Assembly (NCBI RefSeq): GCF_004923315.1
Contig: NZ_CP039650.1
Coordinates: 2,443,501 to 2,507,500, forward strand
Reading direction: 5' to 3'
DNA: 64,000 nucleotides
Source of the DNA: Azospirillum sp. TSA2s
GTDB taxonomy: Bacteria; Pseudomonadota; Alphaproteobacteria; Azospirillales; Azospirillaceae
The translations under genes and the position numbers were made by a program. Shown piece after piece: positions 1 to 9,611 of this stretch; the first letter of the stretch is position 1; every line of letters starts with the position of its first letter. The notes below the pieces were generated by a model that was not told the DNA's origin, ran no database searches, and was given only the letters and a program-made list of their open reading frames with translations.

Positions 1-91
1 GGTCATCTTGCCCGGTGGACGTACCGCGTCAAGGATTTCGGGAGCCCCGAAAGGACCGTTGCATTCTCTGCATGGCGGCGGGGTCGGCTGC

Positions 92-116
92 GGAACCAAG
101 CCGCCGCAGCCCCGTT
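92..116 (+). promoter_or_regulatory. EcfG-type (general stress) promoter candidate
   Basis: GGAAC at 92-96 and CGTT at 113-116 are separated by 16 bases, which fits the consensus of alphaproteobacterial EcfG sigma factors (GGAAC, about 16-17 bases, cGTT). It lies about 80 bases upstream of the entericidin-like gene at 199, a type of gene often under stress control. The match is visible; its use by an EcfG sigma is inferred. Bases 1-91 hold nothing I can identify. Confidence 0.55.
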
Positions 117-198
117 GTCAAAAGCAGAGACGATCGACCCCCAGACCATCGCTCATCCCCGCCACCCCCGTCCCCTCACCCCAGACCGGAGAGACACC

Positions 199-384
199 AT
201 GCAGCACGCCACGAACCGCCGGCAGCGCGCCACCGCCCGCGCCATCCCGTTCCCCGCGCGCGAGGTGGTGATCCTGACCTTCCTGATGGCGCTCGCCGCC
301 ATGCTGACCGGCTGCAACACGGTCGAGGGGGCCGGGCAGGACCTCCAGTCCGGCGGCCGGGCGATTGAACGGACGGCCGAGTAA
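199..384 (+). CDS. Entericidin A/B-type small lipoprotein
   Basis: A 61-residue protein with a basic N-terminus, a hydrophobic stretch at about residues 22-38 and a lipobox ending LTGC with the lipidated cysteine at 39. The mature part CNTVEGAGQDLQSGG is the signature of the entericidin EcnA/EcnB family, small membrane lipoproteins linked to stress and stationary phase. ATG 199 was chosen because GGAGAG lies just upstream and the protein then begins right before the signal peptide. An in-frame start at 115 would add 28 residues unlike the family. A stress-type promoter match lies at 92-116. Family assignment is firm; the physiological role in this organism is not known from sequence. Confidence 0.85.
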   Translation: MQHATNRRQRATARAIPFPAREVVILTFLMALAAMLTGCNTVEGAGQDLQSGGRAIERTAE

Positions 385-423
385 AGCGTTATCCGAGGAA
401 CCCACCCAGTCAGGAGTTGCCGC

Positions 424-612
424 ATGAGCGATCCGCAGAAGCCGTCCACCCCCGGCGAGATTCCGGCCCCGTCCAATCCGAATCCGCCTCAGCCCGGCCG
501 CCCGACGACTCCCGATCCCTATCCGGTGCCCGACAACCCCGGCATCCTGCCGGAAGTCCCCCCGCCGGCCGACGAGCCGATGCCGGGCATGCCGAATCCG
601 ACGACGGCGTGA
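424..612 (+). CDS. Small proline-rich hypothetical protein
   Basis: A 62-residue protein, roughly one third proline, with no signal peptide, no membrane segment and no cysteine. It is acidic and likely disordered (for example PDPYPVPDNPGILPEVPPP). It follows the entericidin-like gene by 39 bases on the same strand and may share its transcript and its stress-type promoter. The upstream bases CAGGAGTTGCCGC give a good Shine-Dalgarno site for ATG 424, which supports real translation. I do not recognise a family. The function is unknown. Confidence 0.6.
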   Translation: MSDPQKPSTPGEIPAPSNPNPPQPGRPTTPDPYPVPDNPGILPEVPPPADEPMPGMPNPTTA

Positions 613-654
613 TTTACGGCAAAGGGTCTTAAAGTCCTTTGTTAACGACTTTCG

Positions 655-743
655 GCCGTCATCCCCGCGAAGGCTGGGATCCAGAGCAATGAGCGTCGAA
701 GTGGTCGAACGCCCTGGATTCCCGCCTTCGCGGGAATGACGGC
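655..743. repeat. REP-like palindromic element
   Basis: An inverted repeat of about 30 bases per arm: GCCGTCATCCCCGCGAAGGC reads outward at 655 and its near-complement ends at 743, around a loop of about 28 bases. The GTCATCCCCGCGAAGGC arm is the kind of dispersed intergenic palindrome seen many times in alphaproteobacterial genomes. It sits after the proline-rich gene and before the 3' end of the convergent transglycosylase gene, so it may also act as a transcription end or mRNA stabiliser for both. Only one copy is in this window. Confidence 0.7.
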
Positions 744-774
744 TGAAGGAGGTCCATGGCCCGGCTTTACCGCC

Positions 775-2760
775 CTACCGCCGCAGATCCTTATCCAGGT
801 TCGGTTCCGCCCGGTCGCCGTTCAGGCGGGCGCGATAGACCTGGACGGCTTCCAGCACGCGCTGGACATAGTTGCGGGTTTCTGAGATCGGGATCAGCTC
901 GATCCAATCGACCACGTCGACGGATTCGGTGCGCGGATCGCCATAGGTCTGCAGCCATTGGCGGACACGGTTCGGACCGGCGTTGTAGCCGGCGATGGCC
1001 AGCACCCAGGAGCCGTTGAAGCGATCGATCAGCTCAGCCAGATAGGCAGAGCCCAGCGTGACGTTATAGCCGGGGTCCGACGTCAGCCGCGCGTTCGTGT
1101 GCTTCAGCCCCAGCTTTCCCGCCACCAGCTGCGCCGTCGTCGGCATCAGCTGCATCAGCCCGCGCGCGCCGGCGGACGACACGATGGTCGGGTTGAAGGT
1201 GCTTTCCTGCCGGATGATGCCGTGAACCAGCGCCAGTTCCGGTGCCGACGGACGGGCGTCGATCATCGGATAGCCGGCCTCGACCAGGAACACGTCGTTC
1301 TGGGCGGCATCCTTCGCGGCGGCCACGGCCAGGTCGCGACGGCCGACATCGCTCGCCAGCCTCGCGGCCAGCACATAGTCGGCGGGCGTCTTGGCATCCA
1401 GGCTGATGCGGCGGACGAAGCCGGTCACCTGATCGGCGGCGTTCCCGCCGATCTCCGCCAACAGGCGGGCGACGCGCACCACCTCCCGCTTGTTGAAGGC
1501 CGCCGTCTCGGCGCTGGAGACCGACGGCGGGGTGGGCAGGGTGACCGCGCCGCCGGAAACATGGCGGAAGGCCAGCTGACCATAGAAGGTGGTGGAGTAG
1601 GTCGCGGCCTTGGCATACCACTCCCGCGCCGGGCCGGTCTGGCCCAACGCCTCGGCTGCGCGTCCGCACCAATAGGCACCGCGCGCCTTGCTGATCGGCG
1701 CGCTGACCGACCGGTACAGCTTGTGGAAATGGGCGAAGGCTTCCGACGGCTTGTCGAGGAAGCGCAGGGCCAGGAATCCCGACAGGAACTCCGCATCGGC
1801 GAAGGCGCTGCCGTCGCTCATGCCGTTGGCGCTGACCAGACGGTAGGCGAGGTTGTAGTCGCCCCGCTCCATCGCGCGGCGAGCCAGCAGATGGCGCTCC
1901 GACCACCAGGACTGCGGGCGGCCCATGTCGGCGCCGGCCTGGGCGATGATCTCCAGCGCGCCGGCATCGTCGCCCTTGCGCCGCAGGTAGCGGGCGCGGT
2001 CGAACATCAGCCCAGGATCGTTCAGAAGGCTGGGCGGCACGCGCGCCAAGGCCGCATCGGCCCCCGCTCGGTCGCCGTCCAGCGCGATACGCGCCTCGAT
2101 CAGCGTGTCATAGGCCTCGTCGAAGAAGGGCAGCATCCGCCGCACCGGCGCTTCCTGCCGGGCCCACAGCAGCCGGTCGATGCGCGCCTTGTGGTCCTGC
2201 TGGCGCAGATAAGGCGTGTAGTGGGCGAGGAAGGTCGCCTCCTCGTCGGCGGTGAAGGTGGCGTCGGCCCACTGCTTGCGGATCAGGGTGGTCGCGCGCT
2301 CCACGCTGCCGGTGGCGATCAGCGCGTCGGCATAGCGGACGAAGCCGTCGTTTGTCAGAGGCGGGCTCTGGCGGAACCATTCCACCACCTCGGCCGGCGG
2401 GATGTCGGGCATCGCCATTTCCGCCTGACGGCGCAGCGCCGCCATGTTCGGCCAGTCCGGATTGTCCCGGATGAAGGCGGCGATGTCGCTGAAGCTGCCG
2501 CCTCCGGGATTGGCCAGTGCGATCCAGCGCAGAACCTTCGCCGGTAACGGATCCTGCGCGCGGGACGCCGCGGCCAATGCCTCGGCCAGCCGTTCGTCAT
2601 CGGCGAGCTTGAAAGCCTCGCGATAGATGGCGATGTCCTGCGGGCTCAGCGCCGCGGCGGGAAGGGCGCCGGGAAGCGCCGCGAAAAGGGTGAGGAGACC
2701 CGCGAAAACAGAGATCCGGGCGCTCTTGCCGAGGGCGGCGGGGAGGGATAATGTGCGCAA
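775..2760 (-). CDS. slt: Soluble lytic murein transglycosylase (Slt family)
   Basis: Cleaves the glycan strands of peptidoglycan in the periplasm with formation of 1,6-anhydro-muramyl ends. About 661 residues: signal peptide at about 1-38, a long alpha-helical superhelix with TPR-like repeats, then a C-terminal SLT catalytic domain. Visible motifs are the catalytic Glu in [10 protein letters not shown] (about residue 519), the ARGLMQLMP segment and [10 protein letters not shown]. The start is uncertain: TTG at 2758-2760 gives a good signal peptide and usual family length, and no ATG or GTG is better placed. It is divergent from dapA, with only 36 bases between, so both promoters must share this gap or overlap the coding ends. 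Confidence 0.9.
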   Translation of the reverse strand: MRTLSLPAALGKSARISVFAGLLTLFAALPGALPAAALSPQDIAIYREAFKLADDERLAEALAAASRAQDPLPAKVLRWIALANPGGGSFSDIAAFIRDNPDWPNMAALRRQAEMAMPDIPPAEVVEWFRQSPPLTNDGFVRYADALIATGSVERATTLIRKQWADATFTADEEATFLAHYTPYLRQQDHKARIDRLLWARQEAPVRRMLPFFDEAYDTLIEARIALDGDRAGADAALARVPPSLLNDPGLMFDRARYLRRKGDDAGALEIIAQAGADMGRPQSWWSERHLLARRAMERGDYNLAYRLVSANGMSDGSAFADAEFLSGFLALRFLDKPSEAFAHFHKLYRSVSAPISKARGAYWCGRAAEALGQTGPAREWYAKAATYSTTFYGQLAFRHVSGGAVTLPTPPSVSSAETAAFNKREVVRVARLLAEIGGNAADQVTGFVRRISLDAKTPADYVLAARLASDVGRRDLAVAAAKDAAQNDVFLVEAGYPMIDARPSAPELALVHGIIRQESTFNPTIVSSAGARGLMQLMPTTAQLVAGKLGLKHTNARLTSDPGYNVTLGSAYLAELIDRFNGSWVLAIAGYNAGPNRVRQWLQTYGDPRTESVDVVDWIELIPISETRNYVQRVLEAVQVYRARLNGDRAEPNLDKDLRR

Positions 2761-2796
2761 CTCTTTTTTCCAGCTAAGCCGACTGAGGAGGCAGCC

Positions 2797-3672
2797 ATGT
2801 TCCACGGTTCCATCGTCGCCCTTCTGACTCCGTTCAAGGGCGGGAAAGTGGACGAGAAGGCCTTCCAGTCCTTCGTGGAGTGGCAGGTCGCCCAGGGCAC
2901 CCACGGTCTGGTGCCCTGCGGCACGACCGGCGAGTCGCCGACCCTGTCCCACGAGGAACACAACCGCGTCGTGGAACTGTGCATCGAGGCGGCCGGCGGC
3001 AAGGTGCCGGTGATGGCCGGCACCGGTTCCAACTCGACCGACGAGGCGATCGCCCTGACCCGCCATGCCAAGCAGGCGGGCGCGCAGGCGGCGCTCGTGG
3101 TCACGCCCTACTACAACAAGCCGTCTCAAGAGGGTCTGTACCAGCATTTCAAGGCGATCCATGACGCGGCGGATTTGCCGATCTTCATTTACAACATTCC
3201 CGGCCGCAGTGTCGTGGATATGTCTGTGTCGACGATGGCGCGGCTTGCAAAGCTGCCCAACATCGTCGGTGTGAAGGACGCCACTGCCGACCTGTCCCGT
3301 CCGTCGCGCCTGCTGCAGGAGGTCGGTCCCGACTTCATCCAGCTGTCGGGCGAGGACGCCACCGCGCTGGGCTTCAACGCGCAGGGCGGTGTGGGCTGCA
3401 TCTCCGTCACCGCGAACATCGCACCGGCGCTGTGCTCCGCCATGCAGACCGCCTGGGCCAAGGGCGACCTGAAGGAGGCGTTCCGCCTGCGCGACGTGCT
3501 GTCGCCGCTGCACGACTCGATGTTCGTGGAGACCAGCCCGGCCCCGGTTAAGTTCGCCGCCAGCCTGCTGGGCCTCGGCACCGACGAGGTCCGCCTGCCG
3601 CTGGTTCCGGCTTCCGAGACCGCCCGCGCCGCCGTGCGCGGAGCCATGACCAAAGCCGGCCTGTTGTCCTAA
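2797..3672 (+). CDS. dapA: 4-hydroxy-tetrahydrodipicolinate synthase
   Basis: Condenses pyruvate with aspartate semialdehyde, the first committed step to diaminopimelate and lysine. 291 residues, the family's normal length. Visible active-site elements are CGTTGESP near residue 41, the catalytic tyrosine in FIYNIPGR (132) and the Schiff-base lysine in [10 protein letters not shown] (160). ATG 2797 has GAGGAG upstream. It is followed at 30 bases by smpB on the same strand, a gene order common in alphaproteobacteria. Its substrate is made by asd, also in this window at 30719. Confidence 0.97.
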   Translation: MFHGSIVALLTPFKGGKVDEKAFQSFVEWQVAQGTHGLVPCGTTGESPTLSHEEHNRVVELCIEAAGGKVPVMAGTGSNSTDEAIALTRHAKQAGAQAALVVTPYYNKPSQEGLYQHFKAIHDAADLPIFIYNIPGRSVVDMSVSTMARLAKLPNIVGVKDATADLSRPSRLLQEVGPDFIQLSGEDATALGFNAQGGVGCISVTANIAPALCSAMQTAWAKGDLKEAFRLRDVLSPLHDSMFVETSPAPVKFAASLLGLGTDEVRLPLVPASETARAAVRGAMTKAGLLS

Positions 3673-3702
3673 GCGACAGAACGGGCCGTAGAGGAGAGAG
3701 AC

Positions 3703-4176
3703 TTGGCGACGCGCGAGGAAGCGAAAAAATTCGCGGCGCAGAACCGCCGCGCGCGGTTCGACTTCTTCATCGACGACGTCCTTGAGGCCGGCATCATGCT
3801 GACCGGGTCGGAGGTGAAATCGCTGCGCGGCGGTCGCGCCAGTGTGAACGAGGCCTACGCCGGCCTGAAGGGTGGGGAACTGTACCTGTTCAACGCGTAC
3901 ATCCCCGAATATCTCCAGGCCGGCCGCGTCGATCAGCACGAGCCGAAGCGTCCGCGCAAGCTGCTGGTCCGCCGCCGCGAGCTGGACAAGCTCGCGGCCG
4001 GCATCAAGCAGAAGGGTGTCACCCTGGTGCCGATGTCGGTCTATTTCAACGACCGCGGCATCGCCAAGGTCGAGATCGGCCTCGCCACCGGCAAGAAGAA
4101 GCACGACAAGCGGCAGAACGAGAAGGAACGCAGCTGGCAGCGCGACAAGGCGCGGCTGATGCGCGACAAGGGCTGA
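3703..4176 (+). CDS. smpB: SsrA-binding protein SmpB
   Basis: Binds tmRNA and takes it to stalled ribosomes for trans-translation. 157 residues with the full family pattern: [12 protein letters not shown] near the N-terminus, [13 protein letters not shown]-like motif ([16 protein letters not shown] at about 28), NEAYAGL, and a basic C-terminal tail ([20 protein letters not shown]) that mimics a codon-anticodon helix. The start is TTG at 3703, supported by GAGGAGAG at 3691-3698. It lies between dapA (30 bases) and an RsmC-like methyltransferase (4 bases). The tmRNA gene itself is not visible in this window. Confidence 0.97.
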   Translation: MATREEAKKFAAQNRRARFDFFIDDVLEAGIMLTGSEVKSLRGGRASVNEAYAGLKGGELYLFNAYIPEYLQAGRVDQHEPKRPRKLLVRRRELDKLAAGIKQKGVTLVPMSVYFNDRGIAKVEIGLATGKKKHDKRQNEKERSWQRDKARLMRDKG

Positions 4177-4180
4177 TACG

Positions 4181-5203
4181 GTGGCACGTCTCGACAATCG
4201 GGCCACGGACCGCGACCAGACCGTCGCCGCCGTGGCCGCCGAAGCCCTGTCCGAAATCCGGCCGCAGGGTCGGATCCTTGTCGCTTTCGACAGTGACGGC
4301 GCCATTGCAGAGGCGCTCCGCGACGGCGGGGCCGAGGTGGTGGTTTGGAACCGACTCGCTGTTGGCGGGCAGGCCGCCACGCCCTGGCCGGCCGAGGGAC
4401 CGTTCGACGGTGCCGTGCTGCGCCTGCCGCGCGGCTGGGCCGGGTTCGAAATGGCCTTGCACGCGCTGGCCTCCCGCCTTGCCCCCGGCGCCCCGCTGTG
4501 GATCGCCGGCGGCAACGATGAGGGGGTGACCAGCGCACCCAAGCATCTCGACGGGCTGGCCGGGGAGCCGGAAACGCTCATCATCAAGCGGCGCGCCCGG
4601 CTGCTGTTGACCCGCCGCACCGATGCGCCGGCAAAGGGGGCATTGGAGGATTGGCGGCAGACCGTCACCCTGACGCTGCCCGACCGGACGCTGGATCTGG
4701 TGTCCTATCCCGGCCTGTTCGCCCACGGCCATCTCGATGCCGGCACCGAATGCCTGCTGAAGGTGCTGCCGGAGGTGGCCGCCGGCACCCGTGTGCTGGA
4801 TTTCGGCTGTGGCGCCGGGGTGATTGCGCGGGCCGTGCGCGAACGCCAGCCGGGCGCTCCGTTGACGTTGCTGGACATCGACGCGGTGGCTCTGCACGCC
4901 GCCCGCCAGAATGTTCCGGACGCCGAACTGGTGCTGAGCGACGGATTGGCCGGGCTAGGCACCCGCGAGCGCTTCGGCCTGATCCTGTCCAATCCGCCGC
5001 TCCACCGTGGCAAGGACGAGGATTTCGGCATGCTCGACGCGCTGGTCGCGGGGACAAAGCAGTACCTGAAGCTGCGCGGCACGCTGGTGGCGGTGACCCA
5101 GCGGACGGCCGGTGTCGGCAAGCTGTTCAAGACCGCATTCGGCCACAGCGACATGCTGATGGAGACCACGCAGTTCCAGGTCTGGGCGGGGACGCCGAAG
5201 TAG
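4181..5203 (+). CDS. RsmC-like 16S rRNA (guanine-N2) methyltransferase
   Basis: A 340-residue class I SAM-dependent methyltransferase. The N-terminal half is a degenerate methyltransferase-like domain and the C-terminal half is catalytic, as in RsmC. Visible are VLDFGCGAGVIA (SAM-binding loop, about residue 205) and LSNPPLHRG (about 270), which matches the NPP(F/L)H substrate motif of RsmC/RlmG enzymes acting on guanine N2. GTG 4181 starts 4 bases after the smpB stop, so translation is probably coupled. Proximity to smpB fits a ribosome-related role. The exact target base (G1207 in E. coli RsmC) is inferred from family only. Confidence 0.85.
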   Translation: MARLDNRATDRDQTVAAVAAEALSEIRPQGRILVAFDSDGAIAEALRDGGAEVVVWNRLAVGGQAATPWPAEGPFDGAVLRLPRGWAGFEMALHALASRLAPGAPLWIAGGNDEGVTSAPKHLDGLAGEPETLIIKRRARLLLTRRTDAPAKGALEDWRQTVTLTLPDRTLDLVSYPGLFAHGHLDAGTECLLKVLPEVAAGTRVLDFGCGAGVIARAVRERQPGAPLTLLDIDAVALHAARQNVPDAELVLSDGLAGLGTRERFGLILSNPPLHRGKDEDFGMLDALVAGTKQYLKLRGTLVAVTQRTAGVGKLFKTAFGHSDMLMETTQFQVWAGTPK

Positions 5204-5210
5204 GGAGAGC

Positions 5211-5235
5211 GGGGGCCTTGGCCGGCGAGGCCCCC
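5211..5235. terminator. GC-rich hairpin between convergent genes
   Basis: GGGGGCCT at 5211-5218 pairs with AGGCCCCC at 5228-5235 around a 9-base loop. It lies in the 42-base gap between the RsmC-like gene and the convergent aldo/keto reductase, so it could end transcription from either side. No T-run follows, so strength is uncertain. Confidence 0.5.
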
Positions 5236-5245
5236 CATCCTCCGT

Positions 5246-6229
5246 TCACACATTCACCCCCCGCATTCCCTCCGCCGTATAGCGGTCCCCCGCCGCCACG
5301 CCCGGCGGCAGCGCATCGCTCAGCGCCTTCACCTCCGCGTCTGTCAGCGTCACCGCCGCGGCGCCGACATTCTCCTCCAGGTACTTGATCCGCTTGGTCC
5401 CCGGAATCGGCAGGATCTCCGGCCCCTGGGCCAGCAGCCAAGCCAGCGCCACCTGCCCAGCCGTGCAGCCCTTCTGTGCCGCCAGCGCCTTCACCTGCTC
5501 CACCAGAGCCAGATTGCGGTCGAAATTGTCCCCGGCGAAGCGCGGCGCGATGCGCCGAAAGTCGTTCTCGGCGAACTGGTCGGGGCTGCTGACGGCGCCG
5601 GTCAGCATGCCGCGGCCGAGCGGGGCGTAGGCGACCAGCGAAATTCCCAACTCGCGGCAGGTCGGCAGCACCGCCGCCTCCAGGTCGCGGGTCCACAGCG
5701 AATATTCGCTCTGTACCGCGGCGATGGGGTGAACGGCATGGGCACGGCGCAGCGTGGCGGCCGACACCTCCGACAGGCCGAGCGCACGAACCTTCCCAGC
5801 CTTCACCAGATCGGCCATGGCGCCGACCGTCTCCTCCACCGGGATGTCCGGGTTCACGCGGTGCGCGTAGTAGAGATCGATGGTCTCCACCCCCAGACGC
5901 TTCAGCGAGGCGTCGCAGGCTTGGGCGACATAGGCGGGGCTGGTGTCGACCCGCCGGGCATACTCCCCAGGCTGGCGGACGATGCCGAACTTGGTCGCGA
6001 TTGTCACCCGGTCACGCTTGCCGGCCAGAAAACGGGCGAGCAGCGATTCGTTGTGACCGCTGCCGTACATGTCGGCGGTGTCGTAATGGGTGACGCCAAG
6101 CTCCAACGCCCGTTCCAGCGTGGCGAGCGACTGAGCGTCGTCGGTCGGGCCGTAGAACTCCGACATGCCCATGCAGCCGAGCCCGATTTCGGAAACCGCG
6201 AGAATACGGCCGATATTGCGCTGTTTCAT
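5246..6229 (-). CDS. Aldo/keto reductase
   Basis: NADPH-dependent oxidoreductase of the AKR superfamily, soluble, 327 residues. The catalytic tetrad is intact by position: Asp50, Tyr55 (DTADMYGSG), Lys80 (IATKFG) and His123 (YYAHRVNP). The C-terminal cofactor part [16 protein letters not shown] is also typical. Similar proteins are often annotated as YakC/pyridoxal-reductase-like or as oxidoreductases that reduce reactive aldehydes. The substrate cannot be read from sequence. It is divergent from a TetR-family gene, with a perfect palindrome between them at 6294-6309, so repression by that regulator is likely. Confidence 0.93.
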   Translation of the reverse strand: MKQRNIGRILAVSEIGLGCMGMSEFYGPTDDAQSLATLERALELGVTHYDTADMYGSGHNESLLARFLAGKRDRVTIATKFGIVRQPGEYARRVDTSPAYVAQACDASLKRLGVETIDLYYAHRVNPDIPVEETVGAMADLVKAGKVRALGLSEVSAATLRRAHAVHPIAAVQSEYSLWTRDLEAAVLPTCRELGISLVAYAPLGRGMLTGAVSSPDQFAENDFRRIAPRFAGDNFDRNLALVEQVKALAAQKGCTAGQVALAWLLAQGPEILPIPGTKRIKYLEENVGAAAVTLTDAEVKALSDALPPGVAAGDRYTAEGMRGVNV

Positions 6230-6293
6230 CGCTTTACCCCTCCCGTGCCGCGGCTGGGCGGATTACCCTGGGAGCCTGCGGCAACAACTACAC

Positions 6294-6309
6294 TACACTG
6301 TGCAGTGTA
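6294..6309. promoter_or_regulatory. Putative TetR operator palindrome
   Basis: TACACTG, two bases, CAGTGTA form a perfect 7-base inverted repeat in the 95-base gap between the divergent aldo/keto reductase and TetR genes. It sits 15 bases before the regulator's ATG. Size and symmetry fit a TetR-family binding site, so autoregulation plus control of the reductase is a natural reading. No binding evidence exists here beyond symmetry and location. Confidence 0.65.
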
Positions 6310-6324
6310 CTTAGAGGGTGGGGA

Positions 6325-6975
6325 ATGTCAACGTCTCTGACGGGAGGTGGCGCGCGCGGTTCGGCGAAGCGGGATGCTGTGGTGGAGGCGGCAACCCGCG
6401 CCTTCCTGACCCACGGGTACGAGGCGTCGTCGATGGATGCCATCGCCGCCGATGCGAATGTGTCGAAGCGCACCGTCTACAACCACTTCCCCGGCAAGCG
6501 CGAACTGTTCCAAGCCGTGGTGTCCGGCCTGTATGAGGGGTTCCGCAGTGCCGACGGCCAGAGCCTGCTCTCCCACGACCAGCCGCCTGAGAAAGCCCTG
6601 CCGGTCTTCCTGCGCTCCCTGCTGGTCCATACAGGGCGGCCGGAAGTGCGTGGCCTGCTCCGCCTGGTGATCGCCGAGCACCAGCGCTTCCCCGAACTGT
6701 CTCAGGACTATCTGGAGGGCGGGAAGAGCCAGGCTTATGCGCTGCTGGACGACTATCTTGCCGCCCAGCATGCGCGCGGACGCCTGAACGCGCCGGACCC
6801 GCATGTGGTGGCGACCCAACTGCTCGGTGGCATGAAGGAGGTGCTGTTCTGGCCGACCATGCTGGGGCTGCCGGTCACCGCCGATCCGGAGCGGGTGATC
6901 GCCGATTCGGTCGCGGCGCTGCTTCGCGCCTATGGCACCGAGCCGGTCAGCGCCCCCGCAGGCCCGAAGGGTTGA
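6325..6975 (+). CDS. TetR/AcrR family regulator, AefR-like C-terminal domain
   Basis: 216 residues. The N-terminal helix-turn-helix is clear (about residues 13-60: AVVEAATRAFLTHGYEASS, then ANVSKRTVYNHFPGKRELF). The C-terminal ligand domain resembles the AefR-like group (VRGLLRLVIAEHQRFPELS and a terminal LGGMKEVLFWP). ATG 6325 follows a GAGGGTGGGG site. The gene is divergent from an aldo/keto reductase with an operator-like palindrome between, so it probably represses both. Its last 29 bases overlap the end of the convergent AraC-family gene. Confidence 0.92.
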   Translation: MSTSLTGGGARGSAKRDAVVEAATRAFLTHGYEASSMDAIAADANVSKRTVYNHFPGKRELFQAVVSGLYEGFRSADGQSLLSHDQPPEKALPVFLRSLLVHTGRPEVRGLLRLVIAEHQRFPELSQDYLEGGKSQAYALLDDYLAAQHARGRLNAPDPHVVATQLLGGMKEVLFWPTMLGLPVTADPERVIADSVAALLRAYGTEPVSAPAGPKG

Positions 6976-7816
6976 CGCCCACCGCCGTCCGGATGCGGCG
7001 GGCGAAATGGGACCGGTTGGCATAGCCGCAGGCCTCCGCCGCCTCCTGAACGCTTCGCCCCTCGCCCTGCAAAAGGTCGCGGGCGTGGGCAACCCGCTCC
7101 TCCGTCAGGATGCTGCGGACCGAGCAGCCCTCTTCGGTCAGGCGGCGGCGCAGAGTGCCGGTGCTGAGATGGAGCGCGCCGGCCACGCGCTCGGCGGTCC
7201 AGGGCATGTCGGGCTGGGTACGCAGGAGCTGACGCACCGCATCGGCGATTCCCATCGGGGCCACCGGTCCCAGCCACCAGACGCCGTCTTCCAGAAGTGC
7301 CAGCAGGACCTCCATGCAGCGATGCTCCGCCAGCTTCGCCGGCAGCGGCGGATCGGCGGTCAGGCCGGTGGCGGCGTGCTGGATGGCGTCGGTCAGGGCC
7401 GGCGTCAGGGCGACATGCCAATCGCCGGGCCGGGCGCGCGGTGCCAGTCCATCGGTGCCATGGGCGCGCAGAAGCCGCCGGACCATCTCCGCCGGGAACT
7501 CCAGCACCAGGGCGCGGTAGCGGCCACCGGAGCCGGGATCGTTCACCACCGATCCGCACCAACCCGGAGGCAGCAGCATGGCGCTGCCGGCCGGGAAGCG
7601 GCGGGTGTTGCCGGATGGGTCGGTCAGCTCCTTGGTGCCCTCCAGAACCGCGATGAGGGCGGTGCGTTCGATCCGCACCTCGGCCAGCCGTTCGCGGTCA
7701 TGGGCGACGAAGGCCCACAGTTCCGGCCGATGCGGGCGGTCGCCGCCGCCGGGACGCAGGTCGCGGGCGGCGAAGCGGGACAGGCGGGCGAGAAGGTCTG
7801 GACCCATGGGCCTCAT
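6947..7816 (-). CDS. AraC family transcriptional regulator
   Basis: 289 residues: an N-terminal cupin-like sensing domain (LEGTKELTDPSGNTRRFPAG near 80), a linker, and a C-terminal AraC double helix-turn-helix (about 200-285: TAERVAGALHLSTGTLRRRL, then VQEAAEACGYANRSHFARRI). The length matches the family. The inducer and targets are not evident. It overlaps the 3' end of the convergent TetR gene by 29 bases and is followed upstream by the PEBP gene on the same strand, 24 bases away. ATG 7816 is used; an in-frame ATG at 7807 is an alternative. Confidence 0.9.
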   Translation of the reverse strand: MRPMGPDLLARLSRFAARDLRPGGGDRPHRPELWAFVAHDRERLAEVRIERTALIAVLEGTKELTDPSGNTRRFPAGSAMLLPPGWCGSVVNDPGSGGRYRALVLEFPAEMVRRLLRAHGTDGLAPRARPGDWHVALTPALTDAIQHAATGLTADPPLPAKLAEHRCMEVLLALLEDGVWWLGPVAPMGIADAVRQLLRTQPDMPWTAERVAGALHLSTGTLRRRLTEEGCSVRSILTEERVAHARDLLQGEGRSVQEAAEACGYANRSHFARRIRTAVGVNPSGLRGR

Positions 7817-7840
7817 CCTAGGACCGGCCGGCGCGACAGA

Positions 7841-8398
7841 TCAACGGCCGTAGCGGGCCGTCAACGTCGCCTTGCCCAAGCTGGCGGCGTTCAGGTTGAA
7901 GCCGACCATGGCGCCGGACGCATCGGCCGGCAACGGTAGCTTATCCACCTTCAGCGCATGGACGGTGACGATATAGCGGTGCGGCTTGTCGCCCTGCGGC
8001 GGGCAGGGACCGCCATAGCCGGAGGTGCCGAAATCGGTGCGACTCTGCACGGCGCCGCCGGGCAGGGCGGGCTTTTCCGGGTTGCCGGCCCCGGCGGGCA
8101 GGCCGCGGGTGTCGGCCGGCAGGTTGAACACCACCCAATGCCACCATCCGCTGCCGGTCGGCGCATCGGGATCATAGATCGTGACGGCGAGGCTGCGGGT
8201 GCCGGCCGGCGGCTCCGTCCAGCTGAGGGCCGGCGATTGGTTGCCGCCGCTGCAACCGAAACCGGCGAACAGATTCCGTTCCGGGATCGGCGCTTTGTCG
8301 GTGAAGTCGGGGCTGTGCAGCTCGAACGCGGCAGCGGGGGAGGCGACCAGCAGCACGGCGGCGACCAAGGCCGGGCGGAAGGGGATTTTCGGGCTCAT
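7841..8398 (-). CDS. YbhB/YbcL family PEBP-like protein, secreted
   Basis: 185 residues. A signal peptide ends near residue 24 (VLLVASPAAAF), so the protein is likely periplasmic. The phosphatidylethanolamine-binding-protein fold is shown by LTIYDPDAPTGSGWWHW-like sequence (VTIYDPDAPTGSGWWHWVVF), GYGGPCPPQGDKPHRY and the C-terminal segment. The biochemical role of bacterial family members is unsettled; small-ligand or lipid binding is the usual suggestion. ATG 8398 was chosen because an upstream in-frame extension would place 44 unrelated residues before the signal peptide. It lies just before the AraC gene on the same strand. Confidence 0.9.
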   Translation of the reverse strand: MSPKIPFRPALVAAVLLVASPAAAFELHSPDFTDKAPIPERNLFAGFGCSGGNQSPALSWTEPPAGTRSLAVTIYDPDAPTGSGWWHWVVFNLPADTRGLPAGAGNPEKPALPGGAVQSRTDFGTSGYGGPCPPQGDKPHRYIVTVHALKVDKLPLPADASGAMVGFNLNAASLGKATLTARYGR

Positions 8399-8435
8399 CG
8401 GGGCGTCTCCGTCGATTGGAATGCCCTGACGATAA

Positions 8436-8461
8436 AGGGCCGCGGATTTTCCCGCGGCCCT
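8436..8461 (-). terminator. Hairpin terminator after hemB
   Basis: AGGGCCGCGG at 8436-8445 and CCGCGGCCCT at 8452-8461 form a perfect 10-base stem with a 6-base loop. It lies 28 bases past the hemB stop on the minus strand and is followed there by TTTATCG, a weak T tract. It separates hemB from the PEBP gene. Confidence 0.7.
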
Positions 8462-8489
8462 GAACGGCTCAAAGATGGCCCCGAACTGC

Positions 8490-9530
<1,041 letters not shown>

Positions 9531-9611
9531 CTACGCCTTCCCGTATAGTGAACTCAAGCCGCGGCGGCGGCTCCAGTCCTTTGGGACCGGGCCGGCTGCC
9601 TTGCGCAGGTC

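Noticed and set aside
3673-3702. tmRNA (ssrA) gene near smpB
   Set aside because: The gaps beside smpB are only 30 and 4 bases. No tag-peptide coding segment or tRNA-like end is visible anywhere I looked.
2761-4668. An N-terminal extension of the lytic transglycosylase frame to position 4668
   Set aside because: The frame stays open through dapA and smpB on the other strand, but a clear signal peptide begins near 2760 and the upstream part has no family likeness.
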